From JBMYQA01 sp049600855 (GTDB lineage Bacteria; Bacteroidota; Bacteroidia; Cytophagales; Flammeovirgaceae), in the NCBI GenBank assembly GCA_049600855.1, contig JBMYQA010000147.1:1-14216 (forward strand): a DNA stretch of 14,216 nucleotides. Direction: 5' to 3'. This document shows, piece after piece, positions 1-6,771 of this stretch. The translations under genes and the position numbers were made by a program. The notes under the pieces are model-generated. The model was not told the DNA's origin, did no database searches, and saw nothing but the letters and a program-made list of their open reading frames with translations. Positions within the stretch are counted from its first letter, which is position 1, and each line of letters begins with the position of its first letter.

Positions 1-229
1 CACCATGATCACCTTAGAAGATAATGGAATCGGCATTCCTGCCGAATTGGGGAATAAGACATTTGAAATGTTTATAAAAGGTACTGAAAAATCGGAAGGC
101 GCAGGTTTAGGCATGTATGAAGCCAAAGTGATTGTAGAAGAAAGGTTTGGAGGTAAAATCTGGCTTAAAAGTTTTGGGACAAGCGAACTTACTCAAATTG
201 GAATTATTTTACCTTTTATGGATGAATAA
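1..229 (+). CDS. Sensor histidine kinase, C-terminal fragment (HATPase domain), cut by window edge
   Basis: This is the end of a GHKL-type ATP-binding catalytic domain. The frame is open from the first bases of the window (codons from base 2) to a TAA at 227-229, so the gene starts outside the window and ATG 5 is probably internal. The G1 box DNGIGIP and the G2 box GAGLGMYEAK are both visible, and the final strands end in GIILP, as is usual at the end of bacterial histidine kinases. The N box, the phospho-acceptor His and any sensor or membrane domains lie upstream and cannot be seen. The family autophosphorylates a histidine and passes the phosphate to a response regulator; no response regulator gene follows here. 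The next gene is on the opposite strand. Stimulus unknown. Confidence 0.85.
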   Translation, partial: TMITLEDNGIGIPAELGNKTFEMFIKGTEKSEGAGLGMYEAKVIVEERFGGKIWLKSFGTSELTQIGIILPFMDE

Positions 230-240
230 ATACAAAACAA

Positions 241-261
241 GGAAATCGAATTTCGATTTCC
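241..261. other. Small inverted repeat after the kinase gene
   Basis: The arms ggaaatcgaa and ttcgatttcc are perfect reverse complements around one central base; a realistic hairpin is 8 bp with a 5-nt loop. It begins 12 nt after the kinase stop codon. No T-run follows on the + strand, so it is at best a weak terminator or an mRNA 3'-end stabiliser. Confidence 0.35.
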
Positions 262-403
262 CTGAGTAGCGGTATAAATATGCTTAATAAAATTTTCTAG
301 GATTTATTTCTAAATCAATCTCTTTTCACAGCTATTGAAATGCCCCATTTGGTAGCTTTCATGCTTATGACAGCGTTCTAGTATAAAACCCCTATGCATG
401 TTG

Positions 404-449
404 AAAAAAATGGTGTGTTGTGAATTTGATATCACAACACACCATTTTT
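404..449. terminator. Bidirectional intrinsic terminator between convergent genes
   Basis: An 18-bp perfect stem is formed by 406-423 (aaaaatggtgtgttgtga) and 432-449, with an 8-nt loop. It lies between the kinase (+) and the secreted repeat protein (-, ending at 477). The A-run at 404-410 reads as a seven-T tract on the minus strand, and the + strand side ends in five Ts, so it can serve both genes. Confidence 0.8.
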
Positions 450-476
450 AGAAAAGAGAAACTAATTTACGGTTCT

Positions 477-3233
477 CTATCTCATCAACATTAAAGAACC
501 TTGCGTTTCCTCTGTTACTAATTCTCCTTTTCTTTTTCCAGTATAAATGGCTTTGTAGAGGTAGTTACCTACAGGAGCTTGCTTTCCTCCAATGGTGCCG
601 TCCCAACCTTGGTCAATGTCTTGGGTTTGAAAAATCACCTTACCCCAACGGTCAAAAATAAAGAAGTTGTAAGCAACAATGCGGGAATATACCGGTGTAA
701 ACCTTGGGTTAATTGCCGTAGAGGTGGCTAAAAATGCATTTGGGAAGAGGATTTGGAAGTCACAAGGGTCAGTAACCGTTACGCTTGTACTTTGTTCACA
801 GCCATTGCCATCTTTAACCGTAACGGTATAAGTCCCTTCTTGAGTGACAATACGATCAGCATCAATGGAGCCATCATCCCAAAGGTACTCATCGAACGAA
901 CCTGCACTTAGCGTAGCTTGTTCCGTATCACAATCTAGCTCTGCATCGGGGATACTTGGTTTCGGAAGCGCAAAAATTTGGGTAATTTGAACTTCATCGC
1001 TGTTTTTACAACCATTTGCATCTTCTACTTCTACCGAGTACGTGCCAATGGCATTCGCCTCGAAGGTTTGATTGCTCGAACCATCTTGCCACGTGTATCT
1101 GCTAAATCCTGCACCCGCATCAAAAGTAGTGGAGGCATTTTCGCAAATGCCTAAGTCAAGACCTAGATTTACGGTAGGCAATTCGAATATCCGATTGATG
1201 CTTACTGAACCTGAATTTTCGCAGCCATTTGCATCAGTTACTGTTACCATATAGGTATCAGGAGTAGTTGCTGTGAAGGTCAGCGTTTGATCTGTGCCTA
1301 TGGTAGACATCGTTCCCGAAGTTTTCGTCCAACGATACGCAGTAAAACTGCCAGCATCTAAGGTAATAGCTGTTCCTGTACAGACTTCTTGATCTGCGCC
1401 TAAATCTACAGTAGGTAAGCTAAAGAAGGTAAAATCAATTTCATCATTGGCTGAACAATAAGCATTACTGACGATGACGCTGATGGGAGCCGTCATGTCT
1501 TTATCTACGGTGATTTTTTGATCTTTCGAGCCTGTAGACCAAGTGTATTCAAACGTAGAAAAGGTATTCCCAGCGTCTAATTCGAAGGTCTGATTGTCAC
1601 AGAGACTTACATCAGCGCCTAAATCTACGACAGGTTGCGGATGAATCGTAACATCAATCGTATCGCGATTGATACAAAAGTTATCGTCTACTTCTACCCA
1701 ATATTGCCCTGTGGTACTTACCGCTAAAGTTTGCTCACCAGAATTGTCTGACCAAGTATAGCCTGCTCCAGCATTTTGAGCATCTAATAAGAAGTTTTCG
1801 CCATCGCAACCATTAATGTCATCGCCTAAGTTGACAACAGGCAAATCGCGTACGGTAATGGTCAGGGTATCAAAGTCATCGCAATAAGGGTTTTCCAGCT
1901 TGAGCCAGATATCAAATGTTCCCGCTGTTGTAGCAATAAAATCAATCGTTGAGCTGGTTGCACCAGTAGACCAAGTAGGTGTAAAAGTTGTAGTAGGGTC
2001 GCCTAAGGTAATGGTATCACCCATGCAAAGTGTGATATCATTTCCCAGTTGAGCATCTGGTCGAACAACGAAGGTAGCTTCGAGTGTATCAGCGTCTGAA
2101 CAAGTACCATTGTCTATGTTTACCCAATATTGTCCAGTTTGATCAATCGTTAAGGTATCAGCAGTTGAACCATCAGACCAAAGGTAAGTTACACCCGTAT
2201 TGCTAGGAGGAATGAGTGTAAATGTAACACCTTCACAGGCTGTTAAATCATTTCCTAAATCTGCCACTGGAGTTTCAAGTACAGTTATTTTTATGCTGTC
2301 ACGATCTTCACAAGTGCCATTTTCTAAACTTACCCACAGATCAGATTCGCCAGCGGTAGTCGCAACAAAGGTAATTTCTTGGGTAGTGGCTCCTGTAGAC
2401 CAAGTTGGATTAAACCCAGGATTGCCCGCATTTAAAGTTACTTGATCACCAATACAAAGAGATAAATCTGCACCCAAGTCGATGGTAGGAGGGGCAACAA
2501 AAGCAACCGTTACGGTATCGGAATCTGAACATGCTCCATTATCAGCGGTTACCCAATATTGGCCTGCAACAGTCACTTTCAACGTAGATGCTGTTGAGTT
2601 ATCAGACCATAAATACGTAGCGTTGGCATTGGTAGCGTCTAAAGTAAGGGTATCTGATCCACAAACCGTGGTATCTATTGGAAAGCTTACTTCAGGAGTT
2701 GGCTTGATATTGATTTCTACGGTGTCAGCACCTTGGCAACCATTATTCGAAACGATCAACCATACAGGTTCAACACCTACATCGTGGGTGGGACTAAATG
2801 TAATTTCTCTGGTGGTTTCACCTGTAGACCAAGTGTACGAGGTAGCTGGTCGGTTACTGCGCAGGGTAACGGACTCATTCGCACAAATCGAAGTGTCATT
2901 TCCAATGGAGATGGGATAGTCGTTTAGACTTTGTGTAATGGTGATTCCATCTGTTGTTGAACAGGGCACTGCTCCAGGGTCATTAAAGTTACTCATTACT
3001 ACTTCATATAAACCTGGCTCGGTGACGATGTAAATCGTATCGGTTGCTCCTGATATCACACGCTTATCTTTGAACCACCTGTAATCAAATCCATCATTAA
3101 GGGGTACGGTTAAAGTGACTGTATTGTCACAGGTGATTACATTATCTGATGCTGTAATGCTTATTTCACAGTCTTGAGCGAAAGAGATATGAGCAAGAAA
3201 GCAAAAAAGTAAGAGGGGTAGGTGTCTTCTCAT
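477..3233 (-). CDS. Secreted multi-repeat protein with T9SS type B sorting domain (gliding-motility-associated C-terminal domain)
   Basis: This 918-residue protein opens with a clear Sec signal peptide (about residues 1-19, charged RR then a hydrophobic core, cleavage near A-Q). The body is about ten to eleven diverged units of 65-80 residues, most beginning LGxD..xC.G..xTLDA, then a Y.WS(D/T)G strand and a late NGxC or similar. Each unit carries about two cysteines, as expected for PKD/Ig-like beta-sandwich repeats. Residues about 822-918 match the gliding-motility-associated C-terminal/T9SS type B sorting domain: FPNAF, NPRFTP, YNFFIFDRWGKVIFQT, GWDGT, PVGNYLYKAIYTG. By family knowledge such proteins cross the outer membrane by the type IX system and stay at the surface or are released. 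No enzymatic domain is visible, so an adhesin-like or structural role is inferred. No PorP/SprF-type partner lies next to it. The gene appears monocistronic, with a terminator downstream. Confidence 0.85.
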   Translation of the reverse strand: MRRHLPLLLFCFLAHISFAQDCEISITASDNVITCDNTVTLTVPLNDGFDYRWFKDKRVISGATDTIYIVTEPGLYEVVMSNFNDPGAVPCSTTDGITITQSLNDYPISIGNDTSICANESVTLRSNRPATSYTWSTGETTREITFSPTHDVGVEPVWLIVSNNGCQGADTVEINIKPTPEVSFPIDTTVCGSDTLTLDATNANATYLWSDNSTASTLKVTVAGQYWVTADNGACSDSDTVTVAFVAPPTIDLGADLSLCIGDQVTLNAGNPGFNPTWSTGATTQEITFVATTAGESDLWVSLENGTCEDRDSIKITVLETPVADLGNDLTACEGVTFTLIPPSNTGVTYLWSDGSTADTLTIDQTGQYWVNIDNGTCSDADTLEATFVVRPDAQLGNDITLCMGDTITLGDPTTTFTPTWSTGATSSTIDFIATTAGTFDIWLKLENPYCDDFDTLTITVRDLPVVNLGDDINGCDGENFLLDAQNAGAGYTWSDNSGEQTLAVSTTGQYWVEVDDNFCINRDTIDVTIHPQPVVDLGADVSLCDNQTFELDAGNTFSTFEYTWSTGSKDQKITVDKDMTAPISVIVSNAYCSANDEIDFTFFSLPTVDLGADQEVCTGTAITLDAGSFTAYRWTKTSGTMSTIGTDQTLTFTATTPDTYMVTVTDANGCENSGSVSINRIFELPTVNLGLDLGICENASTTFDAGAGFSRYTWQDGSSNQTFEANAIGTYSVEVEDANGCKNSDEVQITQIFALPKPSIPDAELDCDTEQATLSAGSFDEYLWDDGSIDADRIVTQEGTYTVTVKDGNGCEQSTSVTVTDPCDFQILFPNAFLATSTAINPRFTPVYSRIVAYNFFIFDRWGKVIFQTQDIDQGWDGTIGGKQAPVGNYLYKAIYTGKRKGELVTEETQGSLMLMR

Positions 3234-3256
3234 ATATGGCTACATTTTTCCAACTG

Positions 3257-3296
3257 CAAAAATACAAAATATAGGTAAGATACTTGTTAAAACAAA
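3257..3296 (-). promoter_or_regulatory. Candidate promoter of the secreted repeat protein
   Basis: On the minus strand TATTTTTG (3264-3257) matches TAnnTTTG 24 nt before the ATG at 3233. A second overlapping core, TATATTTTG (3273-3265), has one extra base but stands 19 nt from a TTTG at 3296-3293. Which core is used cannot be decided from sequence. Confidence 0.45.
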
Positions 3297-3327
3297 CGAA
3301 AAATCCCCAACAACTGTTGAGGATTTT
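3285..3327 (-). terminator. Intrinsic terminator of the symporter gene
   Basis: The stem pairs 3300-3311 with 3316-3327 (seven outer pairs, one C/A mismatch, four inner pairs, loop aact). Read on the minus strand it is followed by a T-rich tract (TTTTTCGTTTGTTTT). It lies between the symporter (ends 3390) and the start of the secreted protein gene, so the latter is probably transcribed separately. Confidence 0.65.
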
Positions 3328-3389
3328 CTATGAATAGCCACTTTTTTTCTATAAATAGGTATATATGCGTAGGAAATAGGACGCATAAC

Positions 3390-4829
3390 CTACTCTTCTT
3401 GTACTTCTTGGAGCTGCCCTTCGGTGAGGGCAACAATGCTAGATACTGCTGCATCTCCTGTAACATTTACTACTGTTCTACACATATCTAAAATACGATC
3501 TACTGGAAAGATGATGGCTATCCATGCTGGGTTCAATCCAACAGATTGTAATACGATAATCAACATAATTAGTCCTGCACTTGGCACAGCCGCTGCCCCG
3601 ATGGATGCTAAAGTAGCCGTCAGTACGATGGTAAGTTGTTGCCCCAAACTGAGGTCAACCATGTGCAATTGAGCGAGAAAGATTACCGCAACCGCTTGAT
3701 AGAGACTCGTTCCATCCATATTTACCGTTGCGCCAATCGGCAACACAAAACTCGATACTTCCTCCGATACCCCAAGTCGATCGTGAACGCAATCCATGGT
3801 AACGGGTAAAGTAGCGACACTGGAACTCGTAGAAAATGCCATCAATTGAGCAGGGCTAATGCCATTGAGGAAAAACTTATACGATTCAAAAAGTGATTTT
3901 CCCGTTCTTCTGCTAGAGATGATAGCCATTAATATCGGATAAAATCCAAAAATCATGAATACCAATCCGAGCACTACGACAATACTGTATCGGAGTAATG
4001 AAAGCAGAATTTCAAGAATGGCGTTAGGATCGTCACCAGCCATTTCAGCGAGTTTTCCGGCAAGTAGGGCAAATACAAAGAAAGGCGCACCTTCCATGAC
4101 CAAATCTACCATTTTGAGGAAAATCTCATTGGCTCCATCTACAAATGCCGCAACGCCTTTTACTTTTTCTTGACCGACAATCACCATCGTAATGCCAAAA
4201 AATAATCCGAAAAAGATGACTTGTAGCATGAGCTTATTATCCTGTAGGGAAACAAATATATTAGATGGCACCATGTCTACCACAAATTGTAGCGGACCAC
4301 TATCTTTCGTTTTTTGGGCATTTGCTAAGTTTTTGGTGAAAAACTCATTTTCCATTTGGTCTTTAAGCTTGAGCTTTGCCTTTTCAATCAAGTCGGCATA
4401 CTGCGGATCATTGAGGTACGATTTTCCATCTAAGATCTCGACCCCTCTCGTATTTTGTACCCAAATCTCATAACTCAAACGATTTTCAATCAACAACTCT
4501 GGCGCAGTTCCTTTGCCGGGTTGTGCAATGTTTACCACCAATAAACCTACAGAAACGGCAGTCATCGTTGTAATGAGGTATAAACCAAGGGTTTTAATTC
4601 CCATTCTGCCCAGCTTGGTAGCATCAGAAAGATCAGAAATCCCTTTAATGATGGAAAACAGCACAAGTGGTACTGCTATGAGTTTCAATAAGTTAATAAA
4701 GATGGTCCCAAAAGGATTGATCCAATCTATGGTGAACTGGTTCCATCCCAAGCTACTTGAGATAAATGCCCAAATGACTCCAAGGACTAAACCGATTAAT
4801 ATTTTCCAATGTAAAGCTAGTTTTCCCAT
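3390..4829 (-). CDS. Dicarboxylate/amino acid:cation symporter (DAACS/SDF family)
   Basis: This 479-residue inner-membrane protein of the GltPh/GltP/DctA fold imports acidic amino acids or C4-dicarboxylates, driven by Na+ or protons. Family hallmarks are all present: the serine-rich HP1 tip STSSSVATLPVTM (about 333-345), the TM7 motif NMDGT (370-374), the HP2 tip AAAVPSAG (412-419), and the TM8 motif DRILDMCRTVVNVTGD (444-459). The TM8 arginine (R451) and aspartate (D448) align with GltPh R397 and D394, which favours an acidic substrate over a neutral one. Residues about 108-180, between TM3 and TM4, form a long charged loop rich in Lys, Glu and Asn, larger than in typical prokaryotic members (usually about 400-430 residues in all), which accounts for the extra length. 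The substrate and coupling ion cannot be fixed from sequence. It stands alone, with its own terminator. Confidence 0.92.
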   Translation of the reverse strand: MGKLALHWKILIGLVLGVIWAFISSSLGWNQFTIDWINPFGTIFINLLKLIAVPLVLFSIIKGISDLSDATKLGRMGIKTLGLYLITTMTAVSVGLLVVNIAQPGKGTAPELLIENRLSYEIWVQNTRGVEILDGKSYLNDPQYADLIEKAKLKLKDQMENEFFTKNLANAQKTKDSGPLQFVVDMVPSNIFVSLQDNKLMLQVIFFGLFFGITMVIVGQEKVKGVAAFVDGANEIFLKMVDLVMEGAPFFVFALLAGKLAEMAGDDPNAILEILLSLLRYSIVVVLGLVFMIFGFYPILMAIISSRRTGKSLFESYKFFLNGISPAQLMAFSTSSSVATLPVTMDCVHDRLGVSEEVSSFVLPIGATVNMDGTSLYQAVAVIFLAQLHMVDLSLGQQLTIVLTATLASIGAAAVPSAGLIMLIIVLQSVGLNPAWIAIIFPVDRILDMCRTVVNVTGDAAVSSIVALTEGQLQEVQEE

Positions 4830-5157
4830 AAGTTTATATGCATAGCGGATTTAATAACAGGATGCAAGATAGGATTTTTGTATGAAAATAAGGTTAAGGA
4901 TGGAAACAAGCCAATAATAATTACCTGAAGACTTCTTGATAAGGGCGTATTTACCTTGTTAATTCTTATGTAGTATTTTAGTTTTGCATAAGCAGTACTC
5001 TGTAAACTAAGTTTTTAATATTTCTGTGCTGTTCGTAGAGTTAGTGAAACATCCTCTAGGAACAGGAATCAAGTAAATCTTCCGATTTACGCTTGTGGCA
5101 AAATGTAAAAAAAACTTACTTTACAGTCTGAACAGAAATCACAAACACTAAAAAATC
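4830..5157. other. 328-base gene-free region between divergent symporter and RAYT genes
   Basis: No convincing coding frame is present. It holds the upstream region of the symporter (- strand), where I see no good TAnnTTTG core (TATCTTGC at 4871-4864 is only a poor match). It also holds a good + strand promoter at 4955-4986 and a leader of about 165 nt before the transposase. Two small hairpins lie in that leader: gtaaatc/gatttac with a ttcc loop (5073-5090) and tgtaaa/tttaca (5104-5125). Confidence 0.6.
4955..4986 (+). promoter_or_regulatory. Bacteroidota-type promoter upstream of RAYT gene
   Basis: TTG at 4956-4958, a 20-nt spacer, then TAGTTTTG at 4979-4986, matching TAnnTTTG. Transcription would begin near 4990, leaving an unusually long leader (about 165 nt) before the ATG at 5158. 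Confidence 0.55.
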
Positions 5158-5772
5158 ATGCAATATAATTCCAATATCCACAATCGGAGAACCATCCGAT
5201 TAGCACATTATGACTATTCCCAAGCAGGGTATTATTTCCTAACCCTCTGTTGTCAAGATCGAGCCCATCAGTTTGGTAAAGTCATCCAAGGCCAAATGCA
5301 ATTGAACCCCGCAGGGCAGATGATAAAGAAATGGTACCAAACATTACCCAATAAATTTCCCAATATCCAATGCCATGAAATGATTATTATGCCCGATCAT
5401 TTCCATTGCATCATCGAAATTAAAAAAACCACCCCCCCCAAAAATATAGGAGCAGACCAACGTGTGAATGAAAAAGTAGGCACAGACCAACGTAAAAATA
5501 AAGTAGGGACAGACCAACGTGTCTGTCCAACAACCGACAATAAACATAAAATGACCCCAACGATAGGCGATATCATACAATGGTTCAAAACCATGAGCAC
5601 CAACGAATACATCAGAGGAGTAAAACAAAAAGGTTGGCCCCGATTTAATAAAAGATTATGGCAACGCAATTATTACGAACACATCATCCGAAATGATCAG
5701 GCATTAGAAAACATCCGCAAATACATCATCAATAATCCAAAAAAATGGCAGGAAGACCGATCTGATCAATAA
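5158..5772 (+). CDS. REP-associated tyrosine transposase (RAYT, Y1/HUH family)
   Basis: This 204-residue protein belongs to the IS200-like Y1 transposase superfamily. Signs are the N-terminal RRTIRLAHYDYSQAGYYFLTLCCQ, the metal-binding HUH motif in MPDHFHCIIEI (H81, H83), the helix TIGDIIQWFKTMSTNEYIRGV, and the C-terminal WQRNYYEHIIRN carrying the catalytic tyrosine (Y172 or Y173) followed by IRKYIINNPKKW. By family knowledge RAYTs cut and join single-stranded DNA at REP palindromes and are usually domesticated single-copy chromosomal genes. Residues about 99-122, between the HUH strand and the TIGDIIQWFK helix, consist of three GxDQR units encoded by in-frame REP-like sequence. More REP units lie 26 nt beyond the stop codon. 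ATG 5158 is chosen because the conserved N-terminus starts just after it. All catalytic motifs look intact. No IS200/IS605 ends or accessory TnpB are seen. Confidence 0.92.
   Translation: MQYNSNIHNRRTIRLAHYDYSQAGYYFLTLCCQDRAHQFGKVIQGQMQLNPAGQMIKKWYQTLPNKFPNIQCHEMIIMPDHFHCIIEIKKTTPPKNIGADQRVNEKVGTDQRKNKVGTDQRVCPTTDNKHKMTPTIGDIIQWFKTMSTNEYIRGVKQKGWPRFNKRLWQRNYYEHIIRNDQALENIRKYIINNPKKWQEDRSDQ
5446..5528 (+). repeat. Three REP-like units inside the RAYT coding sequence
   Basis: The core CAGACCAACGT occurs three times: at about 5453-5463, in gtaggcacagaccaacgt at 5476-5493, and in gtagggacagaccaacgt at 5503-5520. The third copy is a complete palindrome: arms ggacagac (5507-5514) and gtctgtcc (5521-5528) around caacgt. 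The copies stay in frame and encode ADQR, TDQR and TDQR. Confidence 0.85.
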
Positions 5773-5797
5773 TCCACCCACGGACACACAGCAACAA

Positions 5798-5849
5798 GTA
5801 AGGACAGACCAACGTACCTGTCTGTAAGGACAGACCAATGTGTCTGTCC
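5798..5849. repeat. Two REP palindromes downstream of RAYT
   Basis: The first unit (5798-5825) starts gtaaggacagaccaacgt and has a partial right arm (acagac 5804-5809 with gtctgt 5820-5825). The second unit (5824-5849) is complete: ggacagac (5828-5835), loop caatgt, gtctgtcc (5842-5849). They share the sequence of the units inside the RAYT gene and sit in the convergent gap before the FKBP gene, a common REP location, where they could also form hairpins at the 3' ends of both transcripts. Confidence 0.85.
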
Positions 5850-5889
5850 AATTCAGTGTCTGTCCAATTCAACGTATCTATCCAACTTA
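5840..5889. repeat. 16-nt tandem repeat made from the REP right arm
   Basis: GTGTCTGTCCAATTCA occurs at 5840-5855 and exactly again at 5856-5871. A diverged third copy (12 of 16 matches) is at 5874-5889 after a 2-nt spacer. The array reuses the right half of the last REP palindrome and ends 6 nt from the 3' end of the FKBP gene. Confidence 0.8.
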
Positions 5890-5894
5890 GGGAA

Positions 5895-6371
5895 TCATTG
5901 AAAATCCACCAGTTCCACATCAAATATAAGTCCCGCATTGGGGCCAATAACTGTTCCTGGTATTCCTCTAGTGCCATAACCAAGGTTTGGGGGAATGTAA
6001 AAAGTAGCTTTGGTTCCAATGTTGATTAACTGAAAACCAATTTGCCAGCCCTCAATCAAGTTATTGAGCTGAAAGGTGACATTATTGCCATTAGAAGAAT
6101 CAAATTGCACCCCGTTGGTAAGTTTGCCTGTATACTTCACGGTTATGCTATTGGATAAAGAGGGACTACTACCAGTACCAGCTTCATGAACAACATAATA
6201 CAGACCAGAAGGGTCTTGGGTAGCATTGATATTGAATGAATCTAAATATGCCTCTATGGTAATGGGTTGGTTACCACTAATGTCAGGAATATCAATACCG
6301 TCATCAAGACACGCACTAAATGCAAGTGGTAAAATAAGGATAATGAAAAGTCGGATAAGAATAGATTTCAT
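5895..6371 (-). CDS. FKBP-type peptidyl-prolyl cis-trans isomerase, predicted lipoprotein
   Basis: This 158-residue protein catalyses cis-trans isomerisation of proline peptide bonds. Residues 1-21 form a lipoprotein signal peptide (MKSILIRL, a hydrophobic stretch, then LAFSAC) with the lipid-modified Cys at 21, so the protein should be membrane-anchored facing the periplasm or surface. The FKBP domain runs from about residue 57 to the end, with the expected pocket residues visible: Y80, F90-D91, F100, I106-W109 (LIEGW), Y132 (LGYG), and the end strand NAGLIFDVELV. An in-frame ATG at 6452 would add 27 residues, but the promoter at 6400-6431 lies inside that extension and the signal peptide begins at the ATG at 6371, so 6371 is the start. 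The gene is monocistronic. REP repeats abut its 3' end. Confidence 0.93.
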   Translation of the reverse strand: MKSILIRLFIILILPLAFSACLDDGIDIPDISGNQPITIEAYLDSFNINATQDPSGLYYVVHEAGTGSSPSLSNSITVKYTGKLTNGVQFDSSNGNNVTFQLNNLIEGWQIGFQLINIGTKATFYIPPNLGYGTRGIPGTVIGPNAGLIFDVELVDFQ

Positions 6372-6399
6372 AGCGATCGCTGTTTTTTGATAAAGAGTG

Positions 6400-6431
6400 C
6401 AAAAATAGATGAGTTTAGTACAAGAGACAAA
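6400..6431 (-). promoter_or_regulatory. Promoter of the FKBP gene
   Basis: On the minus strand TTTG (6431-6428), a 20-nt spacer, then TATTTTTG (6407-6400), an excellent match to the Bacteroidota consensus. Expected transcription start is near 6395, about 24 nt before the chosen ATG, which rules out the longer reading frame. Confidence 0.75.
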
Positions 6432-6520
6432 CGAAAGCTGTGGAGGTGACAAGTCTGAGTGGTTGGAAAACTTTCAAGCGAAGATTTTACTGAGCGGGTA
6501 AATGTATCGTATGGAAAAAG

Positions 6521-6595
6521 TGGATCCTACTGGACTCGAACCAGCGACCCCCGCCCTGTCAAGACGGTGCTCTAAACCAACTGAGCTAAGGATCC
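6521..6595 (-). tRNA. tRNA-Val (GAC)
   Basis: The minus strand folds into a full 75-nt cloverleaf. Acceptor GGATCCT pairs with AGGATCC. The D arm is GCTC/GAGC with the loop AGTTGGTTTA. The anticodon stem CCGTC/GGCGG encloses TTGACAG, anticodon GAC (plus-strand bases 6558-6560). The variable loop is GGGTC, and the T arm GCTGG/CCAGT encloses TTCGAGT. Discriminator A is at 6521. The CCA tail is not encoded: the next bases are CTTTTT, which also give a short T-run that may help end transcription. The anticodon reads GUC (and GUU by wobble) valine codons. Confidence 0.95.
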
Positions 6596-6611
6596 AATTT
6601 TAATGGGATTG

Positions 6612-6645
6612 CAAATCTATCATTTCCTCAGAAATAATTTCACAA
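6612..6645 (-). promoter_or_regulatory. Probable promoter of tRNA-Val
   Basis: On the minus strand TAGATTTG (6619-6612) matches TAnnTTTG and ends 16 nt before the tRNA 5' end. The upstream element is weak (TTG at 6645-6643, 23-nt spacing). Because the upstream dehydrogenase gene ends in its own terminator, a separate tRNA promoter is expected here. Confidence 0.55.
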
Positions 6646-6680
6646 TCTCGCAATAAATCTCATTTTCTTAATCCAAGTAC

Positions 6681-6700
6681 GGGCGAAAAACCTTTCGCCC
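6681..6700. other. Unassigned perfect hairpin
   Basis: The arms gggcgaaa (6681-6688) and tttcgccc (6693-6700) form 8 bp closed by an aacc tetraloop. It lies between the dehydrogenase terminator and the tRNA promoter. No T-run follows on either strand, so it is not a standard terminator. Confidence 0.45.
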
Positions 6701-6715
6701 ACTCTCCTTACCCTC

Positions 6716-6751
6716 AAAAAAAATCCACACCAAATTTAGTTTGATGTGGAT
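6716..6751 (-). terminator. Intrinsic terminator of the short-chain dehydrogenase gene
   Basis: Bases 6723-6734 pair with 6740-6751 over 12 positions with a single C/A mismatch (outer arms atccaca/tgtggat), around a 5-nt loop. The A-run at 6716-6723 reads as eight Ts immediately after the stem on the minus strand. It starts 20 nt beyond the stop codon of the gene. Confidence 0.85.
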
Positions 6752-6771
6752 CAGCTAGGATAGTTGTCGAT

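Noticed and set aside
5344..5669. Minus-strand open frames opposite RAYT with repeated TLVCPYF/RWSVPTF motifs
   Set aside because: The repeats are only the REP units read backwards; the plus-strand protein carries all conserved transposase motifs.
5158..5889. IS200/IS605-type mobile element with defined ends
   Set aside because: No left and right end hairpins bracket the gene and no accessory gene is present; the pattern fits a RAYT with REP units.
6372..6381. Palindrome AGCGATCGCT directly before the FKBP start codon, containing the cyanobacterial HIP1 octamer
   Set aside because: A single 10-bp palindrome with no second copy in the window; other features place the DNA in Bacteroidota, not cyanobacteria.
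6372..6452. 27-residue N-terminal extension of the FKBP protein starting at 6452
   Set aside because: A consensus promoter lies inside it, and the lipoprotein signal peptide begins at the ATG at 6371.
6438..6480. Fragment resembling the start of a tRNA-Ser (ggaggtgac...gagtggttgg) next to tRNA-Val
   Set aside because: No matching acceptor 3' strand, anticodon arm or T arm follows; the similarity is short and probably chance.
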